Origin: Brachypterus glaber
Taxonomy: Eukaryota > Arthropoda > Insecta > Coleoptera > Kateretidae
Assembly: GCA_958510825.1 (NCBI GenBank)
Contig: OY294044.1
Location: 83,994,895 to 84,058,894, forward strand
Length of the DNA: 64,000 nucleotides
Direction of reading: 5' to 3'
Shown here: piece by piece, positions 32,525 through 44,300 of the stretch
How positions within the stretch are numbered: position 1 is the stretch's first letter
Layout of the letters: each line of letters starts with the position of its first letter
Notes under the pieces: generated by a model
Told to the model about the DNA's origin: nothing
Databases searched by the model: none
Seen by the model: only the letters and a program-made list of their open reading frames with translations
Translations under genes and position numbers: made by a program

Positions 32525-32695
32525 ATCGACAAAAACACAAAATCCAAGATGGCGGACAGTTCCCATAAGTAATAAAGTGATTTCTTCACCTACTTCTCGG
32601 GAAACACCTAACTGCGTCAAAAGTTCTGACTTTGTAAATTTGTTTCTTTCTTATATCGAATTTAATCTAAAGTCATTGGCTACAAGATGGATATT
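32525..32695 (-). repeat. Family F terminal block, solo copy
   Basis: AAAATCCAAGATGGCGGACA, GTGATTTCTTCACCTACTTC and TAACTGCGTCAAAAGTTCTG occur in the same order as at 15420-15545. The remainder of the element is absent. Confidence 0.78.
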
Positions 32696-32828
32696 GTGAA
32701 ATGTTCTCAGAATTTGAGAAAAACGTGTATATCTACGTATATTTATTTTATTTATTTATTTACAGCTTTTCAGACATTTTAAAATTACATAAACTGGCTC
32801 TATAGTACTTAAGTTAAGTGTGTACCTA

Positions 32829-33414
32829 AACTCCGCGCATTATCTATCTGAGTTGATGGTCATTTGTTTCTTGTTATTTGGTTGGCAGAATATATTTAGT
32901 TCCTTAGGTAAGGTTTTCATCTTGTTTAAAATTTATTGTCAATCAAGATATTATTTTGACATTTATAAAAAAATCCAAAAAATTGGCTATAGCAAGAAGA
33001 AATAACAAGAAAAGTGCATAAAAAAAAAACTAAAGCATCAATCTATAAACATTTTGTTTAAATAAAGTAATATAATGCAGTGCTCTATAAATTTTTGAAG
33101 TAAACACTATAACAGAAAATTTTTTGGTTAAAATAAAACTGGTCCGTAATTTTATTCAGGTAATGTTAAATTTAAGTTTATAATAGCACTTTATGAATAA
33201 AAACTTACTTTTATTATAATTTTGAACAAAGTTTTACTTTTTAAACAGATTTTGTTATTATTTGTAAGACGTAAAATGACAGTCAATTTAACCTAAATGT
33301 TAAAAATTATCAAAAGCACAATGGGCTACAAAAATATTACTAAAAGTCATTTTTAAACCACTAATCATAGCTTCCTTGATCCAATTTGTTACTCAGATAG
33401 ATAATGCGCCGAGT
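32829..33414 (-). mobile_element. MITE-like element, family B copy 1
   Basis: The ends are inverted repeats: CTCCGCGCATTATCTATCTG on the left, CAGATAGATAATGCGCCGAG on the right. The 586-bp body matches 51588-52182 in the opposite orientation along its length at moderate divergence. A 61-codon open frame is not conserved. A non-autonomous DNA element of unassigned superfamily. Confidence 0.85.
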
Positions 33415-33976
33415 ATAGCGGCTAACCTTGCCAAAGCTATCTAGTGCTACTACTTTTTTCTCTTATAAAAAAAAACTATTATTTCCTGGTATTTTGAGTG
33501 ATAAATAGAAAGGCTTTACTTTACTCCACCTAATAAATTCATTGTCTCAAAATAAACATAAACTATCGGGGACAATCTCCATTGTCTTATTTAAAATAAA
33601 GAATACTCTACTGCTGATGTATTAGATGGAGTAACAATAGGCTTTAGGACGGCTTTCTGCAGTTTTAATTTAATCTCGAAAACACAAACAACTAACCTTA
33701 ATCAGTTATACTTAGAATTGCACTCCGTCTGTTTTTAGTTAATTAAGAAAAGTTTTACACAGACAAAAAATGTAATATAAAGTATTTGTTACCACCAGAA
33801 TAATCCCTAGAAAAGCGTAATTAATAAACCATCATAATCATATATTTAAAAATCTATTGAAAAATCTAAAAAAGCCCTAGACTATTACAATACTGTTTTT
33901 AATCATTTTTGGGTAAGATTGACAGAGCGACAATCCGACAGAGTTTTATTTTCAAAAATCACTGAATCTTGGCATT
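33415..33976. other. Nothing recognised
   Basis: AT-rich non-coding DNA between family B and the next foldback. Confidence 0.4.
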
Positions 33977-34554
33977 TGAGGCATAGCGCGCCTAGCGTGC
34001 CAAGATTTTCTACTCATCTCACGTATTTTAACCAAACTTAAAATAGTTGTAGTACTAGTAGATACAAGGTGTTCAATTTGGCCATGTATTTGATTTTTGT
34101 TATAACCAAAAAACATAATCTAACATTTTTAGCGAAATAGCGAAAATTGTGTTATCTCAAAACTACCCCTTCGATTTTTTTCAAAATTGGCTTTTTAAGT
34201 TCATAGTATTCCTTTTGTATCGATAGTCTAGAGTGGGCCGGCTATTCGTTTACCTCTTAGATGTGCAAGAATGGGGAAATCTAATTTACTGCCCAGTTTT
34301 TAAAGCTCTGACTTACGTTTCCACTACTCCGACCAGATTCGTATTAAATATCTGACAAATTCTAAAGATTATATATTGTTTGTAAAAATTTCAGTTACCC
34401 CGCTCTTAAATTAATAATTATTACGTATTTGGTATACACAAATCATTATCTATCTTTTGTTGATAAAAATCAAAGTATGTCATTAGAGCGTAGAAAGGAG
34501 ATTAAAAAGTCCAAATTGAACACGCTGCATATCGATACCCCCAAGCAACAAAGC

Positions 34555-35290
34555 AGTACAATACAATACAATACAATATAAGTGGGGTTGTGAGGCATGT
34601 TACTGCCTTTCAAATCACTGCAACCAATGAGATCTATTGTGAATCCCTTTTGTAATTTAGTCCACACTTTAGGCTTTCAAAGAAGCCTAAGATTTATTTT
34701 GGGGACTACTTGGGATATATCTGCAGGTCTTCGCAGAAGCAGAAGCACATAATGTGTTCGGCCGTTTCTGGTGCTTCTGAGCATAGACGGCAAATGTCGA
34801 TTTCAGATTTTCCCATTTTTTTAAGATGATATCTTAACGGGCAGTGTCCGGTTAACAGCCCTGTATAGGTCTTTAGGTCCACCTTGCTGAGATTGAGTAA
34901 CTTTCTTGTTCGTTTAGGTTCATATTTTATGAATATTTTGGCCTGTCTTAAGTTTTGGTCTTTCCAATATCGAGTTTTGTTTTTGGTTTCCCATCTCTTA
35001 ATTGCCTCTACCTGATGGCTTTTGTTAAAGCCACAGAAAGGTTCAGGGCCAATAAATTGAGCGCATGCTCCCTCTCTCGCGAGAGAGTCCGCAGCCTCAT
35101 TGCCTTCAACACCCTCGTATACTGGCACCCACATCAAGGAAACCTTGTTGGTTTCTGCCAGTTGTTTGAGGGTTTCGTAGCATTCCCAGGCAAGCTTTGA
35201 CCCAAATGTACATGAGTTTAGTGCCTTTAAAGCTGCTTGGCAAAGCAGTAACTCATATATTGTCATTTTGCACGACAGCTGAATTTATAA
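34555..35290 (-). mobile_element. 5'-truncated I-superfamily LINE, RNase H tail copy 2
   Basis: Minus-strand RNase H remnant followed by a ~130-bp 3' region and a TATTG-repeat tail (plus-strand AATACAATACAATACAAT at 34557-34580). Same family type as 23201-23945 but with a different tail repeat and only moderate protein identity, so a separate lineage. Confidence 0.8.
34706..35266 (-). pseudogene. LINE ORF2 RNase H domain, fragment 2
   Basis: About residues 20-80 align with the copy at 23286: KALNSCTFGSKLAWECYETL, LAETNKVSLMWVPVYEG, then GNEAADSLAREGA. The usual His of the WVPGHxG motif is replaced by Tyr (WVPVYEG), so the RNase H would probably be impaired. The C-terminal CRLCSEAPETAEHIMCFC segment is the zinc-knuckle-like tail. 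The first Met lies at the truncation edge. The 3' end of the frame is displaced, with ORF-like sequence continuing at 34667-34470 in another frame. Confidence 0.82.
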
Positions 35291-35968
35291 AATATTTTTT
35301 TTTTGTTATTTACGGGTGGGGAAATGAGTGAAGTGAAGAGCTTATAAAATTCTCTATTTAACTGTATAAGTATTTATTGTTTATTTATTGTTTTGTTTCT
35401 GATAATAATCAAGTTTAAAATTTCTTACTTTAGTGTTTTTAGGTAAACCTTTGGTTAAAATGGCCTGTGGAGAAATCTGAATGCTACCACCCTTTGTGTC
35501 TTTTTTTAAGGCGTTTACCTATGAGTATAACTCAACTTGAGTTACATCCTTGTTGCATGGGACTGTCGATATATTAAACGGATATATTGATTTGAAAAAT
35601 ATTATGCCATGTTATATATAATTTCTACTACTACAACTATTCTAACTTTGGTCAAAATTCGTGAAATGAGTGCAAAATCTTGGTACGCTAGGCACGATAA
35701 CTATGCCTCATTTTTGTATAGAAATAAAATTAAAATTAATTGAAAAGTTGTGATTTTAAATTACGATAATTATGATTTAATTTGCTAATTGAATAGGCCA
35801 ATTATAAATATTTATAGATAATTTATTATTTGTTAATAACAAATTATTATACATTATACAATGAATAATTGCCCGATTCAATTAGTAACCTAAATAAATA
35901 TAATTATATTAGTACAATCTAAAAAACTGAGTGTAAAATTTTGCACCCGCTTTACACATATTTATTAT

Positions 35969-36265
35969 ACCCCTTACCCTCCAGAGTGTGACAATTGTGA
36001 CTTTACTTCTTTATTTTTGCTTTGAGGCAATATTAATCCAAAATACTTTTATAGACTTTCTATATATGCAAACAAATATACAAACTTAATTTAGTATAAT
36101 ACAGCTCTCCTGAAACTATAAGGAAACAAAAACTCGAGCAAAAACTAAAAAAAATTGGTTTAATTTTTATTTAATTTTTCTTCTTTTTAGGCATAGCAAA
36201 TATAAAAAAAAAAACAATTAAATCGAAAAATTACCATTAGTTTAGTCTCGGGAGGGTAAGGGATA
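35969..36265. mobile_element. MITE-like unit with TACCCCTTACCCTCC ends
   Basis: TACCCCTTACCCTCC at the left is mirrored by GGGAGGGTAAGGGATA at the right, about 297 bp apart, with no open frame between. Only about 15 bp of the ends pair, so this is a moderate call. Confidence 0.5.
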
Positions 36266-36307
36266 CTGACAAGAGTGTACGTATCATTTCCGCAGTAGGT
36301 GGTTAAA

Positions 36308-36850
36308 ACAAGACGTGAAGATATGTAATGCTATGATTCTATTGTATACTATTTACAGTAAATGGCATATAGCATTTTCCCAAAATACTTGAAAAAAAAT
36401 TCAAAAAGTCCAAACAATAATGTCTTAAAAAAAACAAGAAAGTTTAACAAATTAAAAAAACGAAAAATTAAAAAAAAAAATAATTATTTTTCATTTTTTA
36501 ATTAATTTTAATTTTAAGTTTAACCCCCCATAACTTTTTGTTTTTGGAGGGATTTTTTTTTTTTCAAAATTGCCAGAATTAATCCCTATAATAAAAGTAA
36601 TTTTTCCTGAAAAACTTACGTTAATCGATTTTTTCTTTCAGCTATTACGATTTTTTTAAAAGTCCAAACCCCTATAACTTTTTTGTTTTTGGGAGGATTG
36701 CTTTCAAAAACGATGGTGATGATCTCTCCCTCTTGATTTTTCTTGAAATTTTCGAGTCAATCAGATTATTCGTTCTTTGTTCTTCGTTTATAAAAAACTT
36801 GATATCGAACGGAAAGACGGACGGACGGACATTTTCAAAGTTTCTTCTTT
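36308..36850 (+). repeat. Dispersed repeat family E, copy 1
   Basis: It begins CAAGACGTGAAGATATGTAA and runs through A/T homopolymer-rich DNA to GGACGGACGGACATTTTCAA just before D7. CAAGCCGTGAAGATATGTAA recurs at 39350 and 43927, and the later part (CCTGAAAAACTTACGTTAAT and the GGACGGAC run) resembles 40050-40320. Class unknown. Confidence 0.68.
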
Positions 36851-37155
36851 TTGCTTTCCCATTTTGAAAATTTTCAAAATTTCGGAAAGCCTTGTATTCG
36901 TGCAAAAATTTTCAAATTTTTTTTTTGCGAATTTTTGCGTTTTATGACGTTTTATGTCGATATAAATCAATTACAAGCAAAAAAAAAATTGTCGGTCGAT
37001 CGGTCGATCGGTCTGTCCGGGAAATCTTGTAAGCACGATAACTTAAGAACGCTTTAAGCTAGGGACTTGAATTTTGGCATACAGGTATGTTACCAAAAGT
37101 TCTCACTCGGGATTGTTTTTGGTGAACATTGGCGTGCGGCAAGGGGAAAAATACA
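36851..37155 (+). repeat. Family D, copy D7 (truncated)
   Basis: Hairpin end, GTCGGTCGATCGGTCGATCG run, conserved segment up to GGGGAAAAATACATTTTT, where the next D copy starts. No modules remain. Confidence 0.82.
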
Positions 37156-37990
37156 TTTTTGCTTTCCCATTTTGAAAATTTTCAAAATTTCGGAAAGCCT
37201 TGTATTCGTACAAAAATTTTCAATTTTTTTTTTGCGAATTTTTGCGTTTTATGACGTTTTATGTCGATATAAATCAGTTTCGTTTGGACTTTAAAAATTA
37301 AAATTGCTATATAGAGGTTTTTAAGGTTGCTGAAATTGAATCTGATAATAAAATTTCTCTAACTTCACCCCCGAGCGGGTGAGGGGGTAAATATTTTGAA
37401 ATGTTTTCCAAATTTTCGTGAAAATTTGTAGATAGGGGTTTTTGAGGTTGATAAAAATGAATCTTGAAATATATTTTTTGAAACCCACCCCCTTAGGGGT
37501 GATTTTTGTGAAAATTGGTATATTGACGTTTTTGAGGTTGCTGGAAATGAATCTGATAATAAAAATGGTCTAACTCTACCCCTACCCTCAGGGGGTGGGG
37601 GGTGATTTTTTGAAAGTTGGTATATAGGGGTTTTCAAGGTTACTGAAACTAAATATGATAATAAAACACTGCTCAGTAAAAGAGCTTTCCCATTTTTCAC
37701 CTCCGCGCGTGAAATTGATTTTTATTATCACATTTTTTTTTCCTAATTTCACCCCTGAGGGGTGGGGAGTAGTTTTTGTGAAAACTGGAGTATTGGGGTT
37801 TTTGAGGTTGCTGAAAGTGAATCTGATAATAAAAATATTCTAAATCCACCCCCAAAGGGGCAGAGGGTAGGTTTCATGAAAATTGGTATATTAAGGTTTT
37901 TATGGTTGCTGAAAGTGAATCTGATAATAAAAAAATCCATTTTACGCGCGGAGGTGTAAAATGGGAAAGCTCTTTTACTGGGCAGTGTAT
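37156..37990 (+). repeat. Family D, copy D8 (internal deletion at a GTTTGGACTTT junction)
   Basis: Starts GCTTTCCCATTTTGAAAATT; at 37282-37291 the conserved segment expected after GATATAAATCAGTTTC is replaced by GTTTGGACTT, and the copy resumes in the first module. It then runs through about six modules to the CTTTTACTGGGCAGTGTA terminus. Confidence 0.85.
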
Positions 37991-38797
37991 TTTTAGAAAA
38001 AATTTAAAATTGCTATTATATAGAGGTTTTTAAGGTTGCTGAAATTGAATCTGACTCTAACTCCACCCCCCGAGGGGGTGAGGGGGTAAATATTTTGAAA
38101 TATTTATCAAATTTTCTTGAAAATTTGTAGATAGGGGTTTTTGACGTTGATAAAAATGAATCTTGAAATATATTTTTTAAAACCCACCCTCTTAGGGGTG
38201 GGGGGTGATTTTTGTGAAAATTGGTATATTTTTTTGAGGTTGCGGGAAGTGAATCTAATAATAAAAATGGTCTAACTCTACCCCTACCCCCAGGGGGTGC
38301 GGGGTGATTTTGTTAAAGTTGGTATATAGGGTTTTCAAGGTTTCTGAAACTGAATATGATAATAAAACACTGCTCAGTAAAAGAGCTTTTACATTTTTCA
38401 CCTCCGCGCGTGAAATTGATTTTTTTTATCACATTTTTTTTTCCTAATTTCACCCTTGAGGGATCGGGAGTAGTTTTCGTGAAAACTGGAGTATTGGGGT
38501 TTTTGAGGTTGCTGAAAGTGAATCTGATAATAAAAATATTCTAAATCCCCCCCCCTGAGGGGTGAGGGGTAGTTTTCGTGAAAATTGGTATATTGGGGTT
38601 TTTGAGGTTGTTGAAAGGGAATCTGATTATAACACAATTCTAACTTTACCCCCAAAGGGGCAGAGGGTAGTTTTCGTGAAAATTGGTATATTAAGGTTTT
38701 TATGGTTGCTGAAAGTGAATCTGATAATAAAAAAAATCCATTTTACGCGCGGAGGTGTAAAATGGGAAAGCTCTTTTACTGGGCAGTGTATTTTTCT
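37991..38797 (+). repeat. Family D, copy D9
   Basis: Starts within the first module right after the D8 terminus, then about seven modules and the P-type unit from 38366 to 38792, ending ACTGGGCAGTGTA. With D7 and D8 this makes three head-to-tail copies, unlike the inverted pairs elsewhere. Confidence 0.85.
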
Positions 38798-40460
38798 CCA
38801 TGAAACTAAGATTTTTTTTATCTAGGACGTTTTTAACGATTTTGGAAAATTCAAAATTACCGTATTACTATTTTAGCGCTTGCTTAAGTAAACTTAATAT
38901 AATAATAATTTTCACTTTAGTTGAGCGCGCTTTCAACTTAACTTTCAACTTCGAAAAGTAGGATTCGTGCAAGTGAGAGACACAATCGTCTATACTAATT
39001 GCGCCGACTATATACATCCAAATCCTTTTTCAGTGTGAAATTAACCATTCAGAGTGCAAAATTTACAAGGAAATCATTTCTACCATTATTTTATGGTAAG
39101 CTACGGGAGTGTAAAAATTAAGACTCGTTTTTTTTTACTAGCTAAAAAATTAAGTATCGAAGATTTTCACTATTTTAATTTTTTTTTTAATTTTCAGCCC
39201 CACAGGGCGTTACAACTTTTGTCTTTTTAGCGGAATTCGTTTCAATTTTAATAGGCTTCGTGTCCTTTCCAATATTGATTTTTCTAAAAATTTAAACGAA
39301 AGGACAGACGCGATTGGGCGAACGAATAGTTTCTAAAAATTATAGATGAACAAGCCGTGAAGATATGTAATGCTACGCATTCCATTGTATATTATTTACA
39401 GAAAATAGTATCTTGCATTTCCCAAATACTTAAAAAAAAATAATTTTCAAAAGAAAAACAAAAAAAAAAATAATTTTCAAAAGAAAAACAAAATAAAAAA
39501 TTTTTTAAGATCTTTTCTAAAAAACGAAAAATTATTAATTTTTTTAAATTTTTTTTTTTATTTTTCAATTTTTTTTATTTTATTTTTCGAAAAAAAAATA
39601 TTTCTAAAAAAAAACTTTTTTTATTTATTTATTTATTTATTTTCTTTTAGAACTGATCCTTATAATAATAGCATATTATGCACCTAGTCTTTAGTGTTCG
39701 AGACTAAAGTTTTATCGCTGAGACGGAGGCGAGGCAAAAAATCAGTCGGGAATAATACAGTTCGCATACGTTCCCATATACCATTTTTTCTACTACCTAA
39801 AGATAGTAACTCCAAATATTAGTTAAAAATGTAGTTTAAAAACTTTTTTGACATAGCTGTCAGTTTGACAAGTAAGTTGAAAAAAGTTAGCAGTTGTCTT
39901 AATTTTTTTCATTATTGACCGTCGTCAATAAACAATGCTTAACAACGGTCAATAATAAATGAGTTTACTGATATTTTTGGTTGTCAACGTAAACAAGCCT
40001 TGACAACGGTAAATAATATGTAAGCTACCACTTAATTGGGTAGTGGAAAAAAGTAATTTTTCCTGAAAAAGTTACGTCCATCGCAATTTTCTTTCAGCAT
40101 TTTTCAAATTTTTTAATAGTTTAACCCCACATAACTTTTTTGTTCTTGAGGGAATTACTTTCAAAACAATAGAGACATTTCCCTCATAAAACTTGATTGT
40201 TCCTGAAAATTTTAATACGATCGGATTATCCGTTCTTGTGTTATCGTGTCTACAAAAATCGTGACAGATAGATGGAAGGACGAACGGGCGGACAGATGGA
40301 CATTTGAAAAATTAAGGTGCTTATTTTTTAATGAAACAAAATTATATCCAAGAATTTTTTGTCTAGACGATTTTTGATTTTTTTTTTTAAAACGAAACTA
40401 CCGTATATTATTCTAGCTCTGGCGCTGTGAATAAAATAATAAATAAAATAGTGTAAAAAA
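38798..40460 (+). repeat. Family E and related A/T-rich repeats
   Basis: 39350-39480 repeats the CAAGCCGTGAAGATATGTAA block of family E; 40050-40320 repeats the CCTGAAAAAGTTACGTCCAT and GGACGAACGGGCGGACAG blocks; 38815-38900 and 40335-40440 share a TCTAGNACG and an ACCGTATTA-type segment. A short hairpin TTATTGACCGTCGTCAATAA / AACGGTCAATAATAA lies near 39912-39960. No gene recognised. Confidence 0.55.
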
Positions 40461-40561
40461 ATCTTTTTATAAGAACCAAAAAGTCCAAACTTGTCCTTTG
40501 CAAAACTTTCTTTGCTTTGCAGCTCGTTTTCCATACATGGACGCCAAAAATGTCTTATGTT

Positions 40562-40828
40562 TGTTTGTTTGTTTGTTTAACCTCGTACTATTCTACTTAA
40601 TTAAGCATCCCCTAAGTCCAGGACTTGTGTGGGCTAGTAGTAAAGGGAACCACCGGCTTATACTGACTTTCGAACCAGTTTCTAGGGAGTGTCCGTTTCA
40701 CTTATCGCCTTCGACAAATTTCAATTATTAATTAACTGAAAAAGGCAAATCGGCGCCAGTGAGAATCGAACTCACGATAGTAGACTTGCTATACATACGC
40801 GCTAGCCACTACGCTATGCCTCCCATAA
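40562..40828 (-). mobile_element. tRNA-derived SINE, copy 2, with AAAC tail
   Basis: Minus strand: GGGAGGCATAGCGTAGTGGC (A box), then GTGAGTTCGATTCTCACTGG (B box), then the same body as 24329-24540, with an extra ~20-bp GTGAAACGGACAC segment, ending CACACAAGTCCTGGACTTAG and an AAAC-repeat tail (plus-strand TTGTTTGTTTGTTTG near 40561). Both pol III boxes look intact. A (AAAC)n tail suggests mobilisation by a LINE recognising simple-repeat tails. Confidence 0.88.
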
Positions 40829-41111
40829 TGTACTATTCAATTTTACCGGTAGTGCTTTACAGTCTATTGCCTCACAATATTGCGTTTATTTTAAATTGAA
40901 AATTATTCGACATGAAATTTATTGCCCTCTAAGACAAAATAGGGGTATAAAAACTAATATTTTCCTCTATAATTAATCCATAAAAAATAACAAAAATATC
41001 TTAAAAAACTTGTTTGAAAACCCCACCATGCTTTTTGCCTAGAGCAGGAAACTATGGTCCATATTTAAATTTTTAGGTCAAAGCAGATCTTTTTTTTTTT
41101 TGCAAATTAAC

Positions 41112-41360
41112 TTTTTATAAAGAACTTTCACTTTCGGGTTTAGACCGTGTTAATGGATTTTCACTTTCCAACGTTTTGCCACTTAATATTAGAGACATCT
41201 TTAGATTAATCGCTGAAGATGTCTCTAATTAACTGGTTTTAGATTCATCTTTAATGATGTCTCTAGTAGTAAAAACAAAACGTCGAAAAGTGAATATCGG
41301 TCAAAACCCGAAGGTTCTTTATATCTTAGTGGCAGTGAAAGCTTAAAATCTAAATTTATA
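41112..41360. mobile_element. Inverted pair of Penelope-like 3' terminal fragments
   Basis: 41112-41205 is the reverse complement of the PLE 3' region (AAAGAACTTTCACTTTCGGG, GACCGTGTTAATGGATTTTC). 41205-41360 is a direct copy (CGCTGAAGATGTCTCTAA ... GTTCTTTATATCTTAGTGGC, AGTGAAAGCTTAAAATCTAA). The hammerhead-like core is degraded in both halves: GACGAAAC has become AACAAAAC in the direct copy. Head-to-head termini without ORF match the complex tandem or inverted ends known for PLEs. Confidence 0.8.
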
Positions 41361-42622
41361 AATGAAAATAAAATTTAGTGCCTTTCATTTATAATTTGAT
41401 TTGCCGTGTCGGTACTAGGTGCTGGCTTCGAGACAATTTTTTTGTCCGCCTGTGTATCTAGATATAGATAATTCTTATCAGATTACAGGTCTTCCAACAT
41501 CTAATGTGTAGTACTTTTGTGCAAACATTAGATGGCGCCACCAATTTGTACGCTCTCAATACAGTTATACTTATTTTTGATAGGTATTTAAAATTTTCAA
41601 CAGTCAGTGCAAAAACCACCATACCAATATATGCTCACTGATGATCGCAAAAAAGAGTGAAATAGCAGCTATATGAGATTTTGGTAGGGATTTTCTCATT
41701 GATTATGAAAATTCTGTAGTAGAGTAGTGCAATTTCTTTATAGATCTAAATTTATCTTTTTTGAATATAAAACGTCAAGAAACGGACCAAATTAATATAA
41801 ATTTTCTAATGATTTTAACTAACGCATGCGCAAGATATTCTTTGGGGAAAGTAAAACAGTAAATAATAATAAATATTTAATGATTAATGAAACAAGACTT
41901 GAATATAATATATCATGTAATGCACTCCATGCCAACAAAAAATACTTTTTCATATTTCATAGGTTTTAAACTATTGGAAATACATACTAATAAAATTTAT
42001 TTTGTAGGAAAAAATATTATGATATTACAAAGTTTTACAAAGCATAAATGTCATTATTAATGTTTCGAAATATAATTTATAATTGGTAAATAATTTTTAT
42101 TTTTATTAGTTTCATTTAAAGATTTTTATTTTTAAAAATTTTTTTCGTTTAATAAATATACAATTTGATATTGAACCAAAACTTTTTTGTTGTACATACA
42201 ATTATATGTTCTCTTTTAATTACATTTACTCATAATACACACGAAATACAACATAATCTTAACGTTTAATGCAAAAAAAGTATCACATATGGGGTCAATC
42301 TGACTCCACCCGACCAAATATGTAAGAATAAAAAACACCAGACTAGCGTTATAATGAAAGGTTTGGAATTTGTTACACCTGTTTTGTTTAGCGTGCAGTA
42401 TCGCAAACAATTTTATCCAATCCGTTTTACAATACGTATTTCACGTTTATTGAAGCAATACAAATTTTCATTGGTAATTGGTTAGGACAATGTACTATTT
42501 ATGGGTAACAGAAATTACAGACAAATATATCACTGTCAAAAGGTTCGAAAGTCTGGTATCAGGTGGCATTTAAACGGCTATACTAAAGGTATATTCTGTT
42601 AATGTTCGAACTGTAACAGACA
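41361..42622. other. Nothing recognised
   Basis: AT-rich DNA, no supported gene; ATTAGATGGCGCCACCAATT near 41528 resembles a short block near 19957 (TTAGATGGCGCCAGTAATTT), so old repeat is likely. Confidence 0.35.
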
Positions 42623-43530
42623 TAGAGGAAATTCGCCTAATTTCGGATACCATTTACAATGTATTCAATATTTAATACTCGGTATTACTTTTTGATATTT
42701 TTTTTATATAACCAGATACAACTTATTATAGCGAACCATGATTTATTATAAAAGCAATTTTATTACAGTTTATTTTTTCCAAAAAACACGGTTAAAAAAA
42801 ATCAGCGCATTTTTGTGCATTTGAAAAAGGGCTCCTAATTTCGGACATATCCGAAAAAATTTTTTCAAGAGTAGATCCGGATCCCATTGCTTATGTTTCT
42901 TGTTATTCCTTCACATTTAAGACGTAATTTAATCATTAAGCGATTTTCTACGAAATACTATAGGAACTATAATTTTAGATTCCCAATTTCGAATATCTTA
43001 GTATCTTAGGTAATTTTCGTTTTTTCAAAATTGTTTATCTTAGTTTGTTGTATCATTATAAAAATAATAATTAATGGTTGGTTATCCTGAATAATAATTA
43101 CCTTGCGGATATCCGAAATTGGGAATCAAATGCACAAAAATGGTCTATCCGAAATTAGGCAACTTTCTGCTTTTTAGATTAGAAATTTGTAGAATGTTTA
43201 CGTTTTCAAATTGCTTAATTATGAATAGTGGATCAACTTAACTAACATCATAACTTACCCAAGACAGAATCACGAACTTTTATAACGATTATTTATAAAA
43301 TAAACAAGCATAATAATGCAACTGAGCACAAAACTGCCATTTGCAATATAAACGATTTGTGCTGCCATTTAAAGGGGAGAAGCTCTACCGTTATCATATT
43401 ACAGGACGGATTTAGTTTGACTTTTGGCTTCACATAAAAGTAGGTTTCTGTTTACCTTTGCAGACAGTATCTTAAATACACTACTATCCGAAATTTGGAA
43501 ACCATCCGAAATTAGGCGCATTTCCTCTAA
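42623..43530. mobile_element. ~0.9-kb element with TAGAGGAAATTCGCCTAATT ends, family V
   Basis: Left TAGAGGAAATTCGCCTAATT-TCGGAT is mirrored by ATCCGAAATTAGGCGCATTT-CCTCTA on the right. The core motif TCCGAAATTAGG or its complement recurs inside near 42835 and 43145, often beside TTTTTGTGCATTTG or its complement, so the subterminal sites are themselves inverted. No coding region. Confidence 0.72.
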
Positions 43531-43614
43531 ACTAATGTGCAAAAATAACTTTTCTCCCAACATTAAATTTTAGACTAAATTAAATTGTTTGATATTTACA
43601 AATTTAAAAAATCT

Positions 43615-43893
43615 ATATAAAACATTTTACTATTCCTTAAAACGACTTTTGTTTGATTAACGCAGTCGTCCCTCCGAAGTAGATAGATGTCGCTAGCTGT
43701 TTTTGCTTTTCCTTACAACGATTTTTAAACTATATAGAGATATATGGAAAGGATTTGATTTTCGTAGTTGTCCCTACTACCGATATGTGGCTCTGAAGAG
43801 TGCTAAAAAGCACGAAATCGATCAGTCACTTCGGAGGGACGACTGCGTTAATCAAACAAAAGTCGTTTTAAGGAATAGTAAAATGTTTTATAT
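43615..43893. mobile_element. MITE with 66-bp apparently perfect terminal inverted repeats, family W
   Basis: TATAAAACATTTTACTATTC at the left and GAATAGTAAAATGTTTTATA at the right are complementary, and pairing is exact through TTAAAACGACTTTTGTTTGA, TTAACGCAGTCGTCCCTCCG and AAGT on both sides (left about 43615-43680, right about 43828-43893). Loss of mutations in the ends suggests recent activity. The ~147-bp loop has no gene. Confidence 0.9.
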
Positions 43894-43925
43894 TAAATTT
43901 TAGGTTTACGTATACGTATTCATAA

Positions 43926-44300
43926 CAAGCCGTGAAGATATGTAATGCTATGCATTCCATTATACTATACACAGTAAACGCTATATTGCATTATCCCAAC
44001 TACTTAAAAAAAAACTCTTAAAAAAAACTTAAATAATTTTTTCTACTGTTTTTTTTTTATTTTCTTCTTAAGCAAAATGAAAAAAATAAAAAAATAAAAA
44101 AAAATAAAAAGAAAAACAAAAAAATTTAACAATTTAAAAAAAATCTTTTATTTTTTTTGAAAAACGGAAAATTTTCCATTTTATTATTATATAACTCCAA
44201 AAAAGGATTGATCTGTCTTGGCTGGGACACCCTATAATAAAATAATAAAAGTAAAATTTATCAATAAAAATTACCTTTTGTGTGATGGTTTTTGGGTGTC
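43926..44300 (+). repeat. Dispersed repeat family E, copy 3
   Basis: CAAGCCGTGAAGATATGTAA, TGCTATGCATTCCATTATAC, then A/T homopolymer runs and GGACACCCTATAATAAAATA. Matches the starts at 36308 and 39350. Confidence 0.65.

Larger units (their letters stand above)
33977..35716. mobile_element. Foldback element, family U, carrying a LINE insertion
   Basis: The left arm TGAGGCATAGCGCGCCTAGC, GTGCCAAGATTTTCTACTCA, AATAGTTGTAGTACTAGTAG is mirrored at 35621-35716 (CTACTACTACAACTATTCTA, GTGCAAAATCTTGGTACGCT, AACTATGCCTCA). The arms are about 90 bp and weaker pairing may run further in. Most of the interior is the LINE tail at 34555-35290. Confidence 0.62.

Noticed and set aside
39912..39960. Separate mobile element from the TTGACCGTCGTCAATAA hairpin
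   Set aside because: Stem is short and no ends or second copy were seen.
40750..40828. Possible second tRNA gene
   Set aside because: Same reason: GGGAGGC cannot pair with the 3' side and the SINE body follows.
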